Assembly: GCA_010094045.1 (NCBI GenBank)
Contig: ML986589.1
Span: forward strand, 503,974-567,973
Source: Lojkania enalia
Lineage: Eukaryota > Ascomycota > Dothideomycetes > Pleosporales
Direction: 5' to 3'
Length of the DNA stretch: 64,000 nucleotides
Below the pieces are notes generated by a model. That model was not told the DNA's origin. It was given only the letters and a program-made list of their open reading frames with translations, and made no database searches. Every line of letters starts with the position of its first letter. Position 1 is the stretch's first letter. The position numbers and the translations under genes are program-made. Below, one piece after another: positions 60,541 through 64,000 of the stretch.

Positions 60541-61213
60541 GGGAATTGTCGTAGTTTTACCTATGGGGAAGTGTACGTCTGTGTGGACGGTAGGCGGAAA
60601 TTACTGGTGATAATTGAAGACGGATTTCTTATAAGCACTAGAAATAAGTGGCCTTGAATTCAAGAAATATGTCATTTTGCACTTCTACATAACCTGATTA
60701 CTAGAATAGACATTATACAATTCTGGTAGAGCCTATTAGGCTGATCGGTAGCCATTCGGCAGGTAACACACATAGCACTACCTAGCTGGTGTTGAATGCC
60801 TTTGTAGCTACTCTAGTTCATTTGTTCCGAAAGTCCTGCTGCACTATTTTATAGTTACATCCTCCATAACAAGGCCGGGCAGCATGACCTTTGTTCCCCG
60901 AACATCGCCTACAACGGAGTGACTTCCCAATTCTCGGTTTAGAACTGAAGCGAAGTTCCCCTAAGCCGCTAATAGTTGGCATTGACTTTTGTACCGATCA
61001 TGTTAGATAAATTCTCGAATACCTGGAAGATGACGTAAACTCTGCTCGGCTATTCATTCTCGATAACTTTGCAATCTTCCATCTACACACAATGAGCTTA
61101 CATATAATGTCATTTGGCTCTACCAACTCACTATCCCAAACTCACCATGACTCATACAAGATTTTGTTGAATCCAGAAGTGGTAGATTTGACTTCAATCA
61201 AATACTCTATCCG
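60541..61213. other. Intergenic stretch
   Basis: A/T-rich with short frames only; this is the 3' flank of two convergent genes. Nothing further is seen. Confidence 0.5.
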
Positions 61214-61608
61214 TCAGTATTCGAGCTCGGGAGGCACAGGGAGGTTTCCGACGCAATTGTCTCGGAGGTAATTGGTAAAATTGCTGTTGGGGTCCGCATA
61301 GACAATGCCCGCCGTCTCTATATTCTTCTGGCCTCTTATATTACGGTACTTTGGATGTACGTTCACAATCCCTCGGTTGTTGTTCCGCCAATTTTGGATA
61401 TCAAAGTCCTGCAGGGTTAATGACAACACAAGTTTGTATACCTAGTAGAAGTGTGTGGCTTAGCTGCGGCTGACTAAGATCAGGAAATTCTACTTACATA
61501 GACCTTGCCGGCTATTCCAATTCTATAGTCGTGGGTAGCTCTATAGGAGTAGTCACCGAATGTCTCGTCATGATAGCAATCTCTACCACCCTTGAGCTTA
61601 CAAATGCA
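61214..61608 (-). CDS. Partial small Cys-containing protein, 5' end not found
   Basis: Two exons can be joined: 61608-61498 (CICKLKGGRDCYHDETFGDY then SYRATHDYRIGIAGKVY) and 61408-61214 (DFDIQNWRNNNRGIVNVHPK through DNCVGNLPVPPELEY). They are separated by an 89-nt phase-0 intron (GTAAGT..CTGCAG). The product is short, with several cysteines and no lysine-rich core, which recalls small secreted fungal proteins. However, the frame meets TAA just upstream and no signal-peptide exon could be located. It could be a truncated relic. The family is not recognised. Confidence 0.4.
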
Positions 61609-62788
61609 TTTTGCAAGTGCTGCGTATTCCAATAATTAAATTTAATCCGTGCACGCCGGATAATTGGTCCAAAATAGCTGCATACTATTCATTTGAGAAC
61701 GTAGGAACTGTTAGACGTTTCATTCCCCTAGTGGCTCTCTGTACCTCTACTATGACCTCGTCGGAATCTGAGTCATCATCCAATGCCTCTAATTCAGGTA
61801 GAGGCTTCTTAATCTAGGGCACTTTTGGTATGTCTCAATCGACCAGCAGTTCATCCAAGTCTTTCCTATTGCAATTGAGGCTTGGTCAAACGTTGTATTC
61901 CCATCATGAAGCGTTCATAAATGTGGCTACAAGGCTTGGTGTGGTTGTATTAAGTAGTCTTTTCTTTGGTGGTGACCTTTGGGAATGTATAGAATATTAC
62001 CTGCAACATCATAATGTATATGTAAAGGCTTCTCGCTTTCCAGGGTGCTTTATTAGGATCATATATTGAGCGGCACAACTATACAGTATTAGGATATTGC
62101 TTTTGTGGAATTTAAGTTACTTTTCAAGTATAGGCTTAAAAGATAGTATCTATGTGAATTAACAGTGTAAAGAAAAAGGCTTAGCTCGTAGCTTCTTAGT
62201 AAGCCTGGAATTTCCGGAAACTTCTGCGCCGGCCCTCGATTTCTCTTCCACCATAGTTGATAGGTGCCGATATCGTATCTGAAAGGAACTATGTATTAAT
62301 ATTCGAGTGTCGGGCACTTCCCATTGAAAGCACATCTATACTGGAAATGCTCTAGGATGGCAAAAGTACCATTGAATGTTACAGTAGAACGCTATTGACC
62401 TTCTTGGATTAATGGCCGATACTTCTTGTCCTTCAGAGAATTTAGAGCCTCCAGGATTTGACTAATCTCACATTCTGCTAACATCTTACCCATTTGGATG
62501 GATTTGGCCTTTATCTAGGCCTCATCGGGCCTCTCTTGTGATGAAATCTTGAACAGTTTCTTAGCTAGAAGAGAAGGAATAGCGACTTTAAGGTTGAGAT
62601 TTGGATAGATCGTACTTAGTAACTGAATATCTAAAATATGGAAAGGAGATTCAAGGAGGCGATCTACTAAAGCGTGCCATCCACTATTAGCATCACTATT
62701 TGGAACCTGCGGTAATTAACCTAACACAATACGGCCCAGAGTAGAAGTGAAGGAGAAGAAACTGATATATTTTAGTGGCTTGCTTCTC
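61609..62788. other. Eroded region with minus-strand protein fragments
   Basis: Between about 62290 and 62720 the minus strand reads protein-like segments (GWHALVDRLLESPFHILDIQ, KVAIPSLLAKKLFKISSQ, KMLAECEISQILEALNSLKD) interrupted in the same frame by TAG at two places. Both TAG codons could derive from CAG. They may be a continuation of the decayed gene to the right or a separate relic. The plus-strand frames here show no domain. Confidence 0.4.
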
Positions 62789-64000
62789 TTAATAACCTTC
62801 ACTATAATTCTCCACTTGGAATTTCAACTCATGTAGCACATCATAGAGGCCAACATCGTGAACCCCCAGGCTGTGAGAAAAGGTGCCAAGTCTCATGTCG
62901 GAGTCAAAAAGTAAAGTTAAATTGACACAATCTACTATCCCCCAGAATATTTTAAAAACGATAGCTCGGTTGACTGAACTACTTGCACATAGTATCTTTA
63001 GCACATCCTTGGAAAAATTCAAATCCGGAGCGTTCTTGACAGTGACGTCTTCTAGAGGCCTCCACTCCCAAGTGTCATATTCCTTTTGACTTTCTTGAAA
63101 CTGGAGAATCGGAAAAAGACGGTCAATTCTAAGTCCTTTTGTCATTCAAATAATGTCAGGTACCGGAAGATAGGTAGCGTTCAATGGCAATCGATCTCTG
63201 AGGACAAGGAACGCATAAACAACAAAGTTTCTTGAAGATCCATGGTAGACGTTTAGTTGTTTGCTCATATCCTTCGTGCCAGTTGGCCTGAAGTATGCCA
63301 ACAAATCTCCTTGGAGCATGTTCAAGGACAGCATCTAAGGTCGGTGATAAGGATTCTGTTTCTTGATTTTGAACGAGTGGTGGAAAGTATCTAGCACTAG
63401 TAGCTCTTCCTACCCAATCTTTCCTTGAAAATTAATAACAGGATACTCTTAACGCCGAGTTTACAATCAAGAAATATTTAACGAAGCAAGCAAACTTACT
63501 TCGTTCTGTAATAGCTGTCTTTAGGAGAAGCGATTGGGTATGAAAGGGATTGGGTGATTGGAAATAGAGAAGTTCAGTCGTTCGACAGGTGTCACCCACT
63601 CGAGTGGAAACCTAGATATTGCTTCCCAAAATATACAGCCTAGGAACGAAATGGAACGCATATTTATAGTGTGATGGAAGGAAATGTATAGTATCTTCGA
63701 GATTCCGGCGACGTAGACTTCATATTATCATACTACTTGATTTAGTAGGAAATCTTGGACGCCCAAGACTCTGAACAACTCACATCGACTCGGAATACTT
63801 GCAGCCTCCTCGTAGATGAGCTGAATGGGCAGGCCAATTGGAATGGGTATATCGTTGGAACAGGGAATGAAAATATCATTAGTGGTATCTAGCCATTGAT
63901 CTCTATGCACGAATAGTATAATAGGCAATCTTCTGATCTAGCTCATCTAGGTCTGGAGTTCCAAGCTCTTGAATGCATGCACAAGAAGATTCGTGCATGA
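62789..64000 (-). pseudogene. Decayed large gene, C-terminal part, NO VEIN/sacsin-like (tentative)
   Basis: Starting at the right edge, minus-strand fragments run in order: ELGTPDLDELDQKIAYYTIR, a frame change, NDIFIPCSNDIPIPIGLP with CELFRVLGV, then (after about 350 nt with stops) LSPTLDAVLEHAPRRFVGIL with QANWHEGYEQTTKRLPW. A frame change leads to RLPLNATYLPVPDII, TGA at 63148-63146, and in the same frame MTKGLRIDRLFPILQF through VLKILCASS. From memory this resembles the C-terminal half of fungal HATPase proteins related to plant NO VEIN; that assignment needs a database search. The gene's 5' end lies beyond the window. Confidence 0.5.

Noticed and set aside
1..64000. CRISPR array or prokaryotic operon structure
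   Set aside because: No regularly spaced direct repeats with unique spacers; spliceosomal introns throughout show eukaryotic nuclear DNA.

Overview
The window looks like nuclear DNA of a filamentous ascomycete (Pezizomycotina-type). Short introns (about 35-110 nt) with GT..AG ends and CTAAC/CTGAC-like branch sites interrupt most genes, intergenic distances are long, and the recognisable proteins (Dbp8, Med10, Rbg1/DRG1, Bor1, a PXA-domain protein, a multipass GT90 protein, a DUF7730 protein) form a typical ascomycete set. I cannot name the species. Exon models were built by hand from splice signals, frame continuity and family knowledge.

Layout. 1-4.7 kb: no gene seen; poly-A tracts and a 12-bp tandem repeat. 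4.7-9.6 kb: a boron/anion (SLC4) transporter on the minus strand and a divergent SET-domain protein. 9.85-11.81 kb: a degenerate pogo/Fot1-type DNA transposon with inverted ends and probable TA target duplication. 11.9-13.6 kb: the DEAD-box helicase Dbp8. 13.9-16.5 kb: two decayed minus-strand genes with in-frame stops. 16.5-20.5 kb: no gene seen. 20.5-24.3 kb: Med10 and a PXA-domain gene share a 285-bp divergent promoter; the second PXA-gene intron is 1,179 nt and GC-rich. 24.3-30.0 kb: no gene seen. 30.0-31.8 kb: CENP-B/psq-type HTH regulator. 33.8-36.7 kb: Rbg1/DRG1 (ten exons) divergent from cysteine dioxygenase. 37.3-40.4 kb: GT90 glycosyltransferase. 42.6-44.6 kb: long Vid24/Gid4-domain protein. 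46.3-47.4 kb: unknown Pro-rich protein. 47.4-52.3 kb: no gene seen. 52.3-54.0 kb: cytochrome P450.

From 55 kb onward the content is accessory: an intact DUF7730 gene, a wrecked astacin-type metalloprotease, a wrecked second DUF7730 gene, an intact flavin-binding split-barrel protein, a small Cys-containing protein fragment and a decayed large gene (NO VEIN/sacsin-like by recollection of the family) running off the right edge.

The most distinctive theme is gene decay. At least five loci keep a readable protein frame broken by frameshifts and stops, several of which would be restored to Gln (CAA/CAG) or Arg (CGA) by reversing one C-to-T change. CAA/CAG to TAA/TAG is a CpA-to-TpA change, the direction expected of repeat-induced point mutation (RIP), though relaxed selection alone could give the same picture. 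I saw no convincing CRISPR array, tRNA or rRNA, and no clear biosynthetic cluster around the P450.
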